Assembly: GCF_041146395.1 (NCBI RefSeq)
Contig: NC_090989.1
Coordinates: forward strand, 238,504,843 to 238,568,842
Length of the DNA stretch: 64,000 nt
Direction of reading: 5' to 3'
Source: Eulemur rufifrons
Taxonomy: Eukaryota; Chordata; Mammalia; Primates; Lemuridae
Shown piece by piece: positions 62,855 to 64,000 of the stretch. A program made the translations under genes and the position numbers. Positions within the stretch are counted from its first letter, which is position 1, and each line of letters starts with the position of its first letter. Below the pieces are notes generated by a model that was not told the origin of the DNA, made no database searches, and worked only from the letters and a program-made list of their open reading frames with translations.

Positions 62855-64000
62855 AGGTTTCAAAAATTGCCCTAGGATATCCAGTTTTCCCAGCACCATT
62901 TATGAAAGAGACTGTTCTTTCCCCAATGTGTACTCTTGGGACCTTTGTTGAAAATCAGTTGGCTTTAAATGCATGGAATTATTTCTGGATTCTCTATTCT
63001 GTTCCATTGGTCTCTGTGTCTGTTTTTATGTCAGTACCATGCTGTTTAGATTACTGTATATTTGTAAGTCAAGTAATGTGATGCCTCCAGCTTTTTTCTT
63101 TTTGCTAGGACTCTTTCGCTATCCAGGGTCTTTTGTATTTCCATGTGAATTTTAATATTTTTTTAAGATTCTGTGAAGACTGTCATTAGTAGGTTGATAG
63201 GGATTGCATTGACTCTATAGATCACTTAGGGTAACATGGACAGTTTAACAATATTAACTCTTCCAATCCATGGACATGAGATATCTTTCCATTTATTTGT
63301 ATCCACTCCAATTTCTTTCATCAGTGTTTTATATTTATAATTTTCATTGTCGAGATCTTTCACCTCCTTGGTTAAGTTTATACCCAGGTATTTTTTTGTA
63401 TCCCCATTGTATATGAGGTTGCTTTCTTGATTTCCTTTTCAGATAGTTTGCTATTGGTATATAGAACCCTACTGATTTTTGTATGTTGGTCTCGTAACCT
63501 GAAACTTTATTAAATTTGTCTATTGGTCTAACAGCTTTTTGATGGAGTGTTTAGGGTTTTCTATATATATAAGGTCATGTTAATTGCAAACAGGACAATT
63601 TTACTTCCTCCTTTCCAATCTAGATGCCCTTCATTCCTTTCTTTTGCCTAATTGCTCTGGCTAAGACTTCCAGTACTATGTTGAATAAAAGTGGTGAAAG
63701 TGGGCATCCTTGTCTTGTTTTAGATCTTAGAGGAAACGTTTCAACTTTTCCCCATTTAGCATGATATTAGCTGTGGGTTTGTCATATATGGCCTTTATTG
63801 TGTTGAGGTACATTCCTTCTAGACCCAATTTTTTGGGAGTATTTATCATAAAGGGATGTTGAATTTTATTGAATTTTTTCAGAATTTATTCAAATGATCA
63901 TATGTTTTTTGTTCTTGCTTCTGTTAATGTGATGTATACTGTTTATTGATTTGCACATGTTGAACTATCCTTGCATCCCTCGGATGAATCCCACTTGATC
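62855..64000 (-). mobile_element. L1 ORF2 in antisense, running off the window
   Basis: Antisense ORF2: ccagttttcccagcaccatt near 62881, ttctgttccattggtctctg near 62997, aagacttccagtactatgtt near 63664 and an 'agctgtgggtttgtcatata' segment near 63770. It continues past 64000. It is older than the three lemur-type copies, with several frame breaks. The part beyond the window edge is not visible. Confidence 0.88.

Overview
This window is eukaryotic, from a strepsirrhine primate, most likely a lemur. Two dimeric Alu elements (5780-6138 and 30308-30651) carry lemur-type diagnostic text, and three young L1 copies share an ORF2 ending and a 3' UTR that I recognise as lemur-type rather than human L1PA. 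The sequence is AT-rich, contains spliced exons with GT/AG borders, and has no operons or prokaryotic genes.

The only host gene I can support is CNTLN (centlein, a centrosomal coiled-coil protein). Its last three coding exons lie on the + strand at 29996-30181, 33049-33126 and 49003-49104. They are joined in phase 0 by introns of 2,867 and 15,876 bp and are followed by a 3' UTR with a poly(A) signal at 49678. Everything before 29996 is the end of an upstream CNTLN intron (no earlier exon seen). Everything after about 49700 is downstream intergenic DNA.

Region by region: 1-8.6 kb holds old L2, MIR and MER5 remnants plus an Alu inserted next to a long L2. 8.6-11.0 kb is an end-to-end Tigger1 DNA transposon. 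11.0-12.3 kb is an older L1 with an internal inversion. 13.4-24.4 kb is a nearly full-length old L1, starting with a 30-bp-period array, that was later invaded by two young L1s and a small Tigger-derived element. 25.3-29.0 kb holds decayed L1. The last CNTLN intron contains L1, a free Alu monomer, MIR, a Tigger-type element and a MaLR LTR, together with long repeat-poor tracts that may be conserved non-coding DNA. 49.8-64 kb is a graveyard of L2, hAT, MLT1, L1, an ERV-L 3' half with its LTR, further LTRs and a third young L1.

I did not find a previously undescribed biological system. The most informative signals are retrotransposition scars (three inverted L1s, a bipartite poly(A) tail, nested insertions), a single stop that splits an otherwise open ORF2, an Alu target duplication that copied a splice-donor-like site inside CNTLN, and intronic tracts that look like regulatory DNA. 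Family names come from recognition of consensus text, not from a database run.
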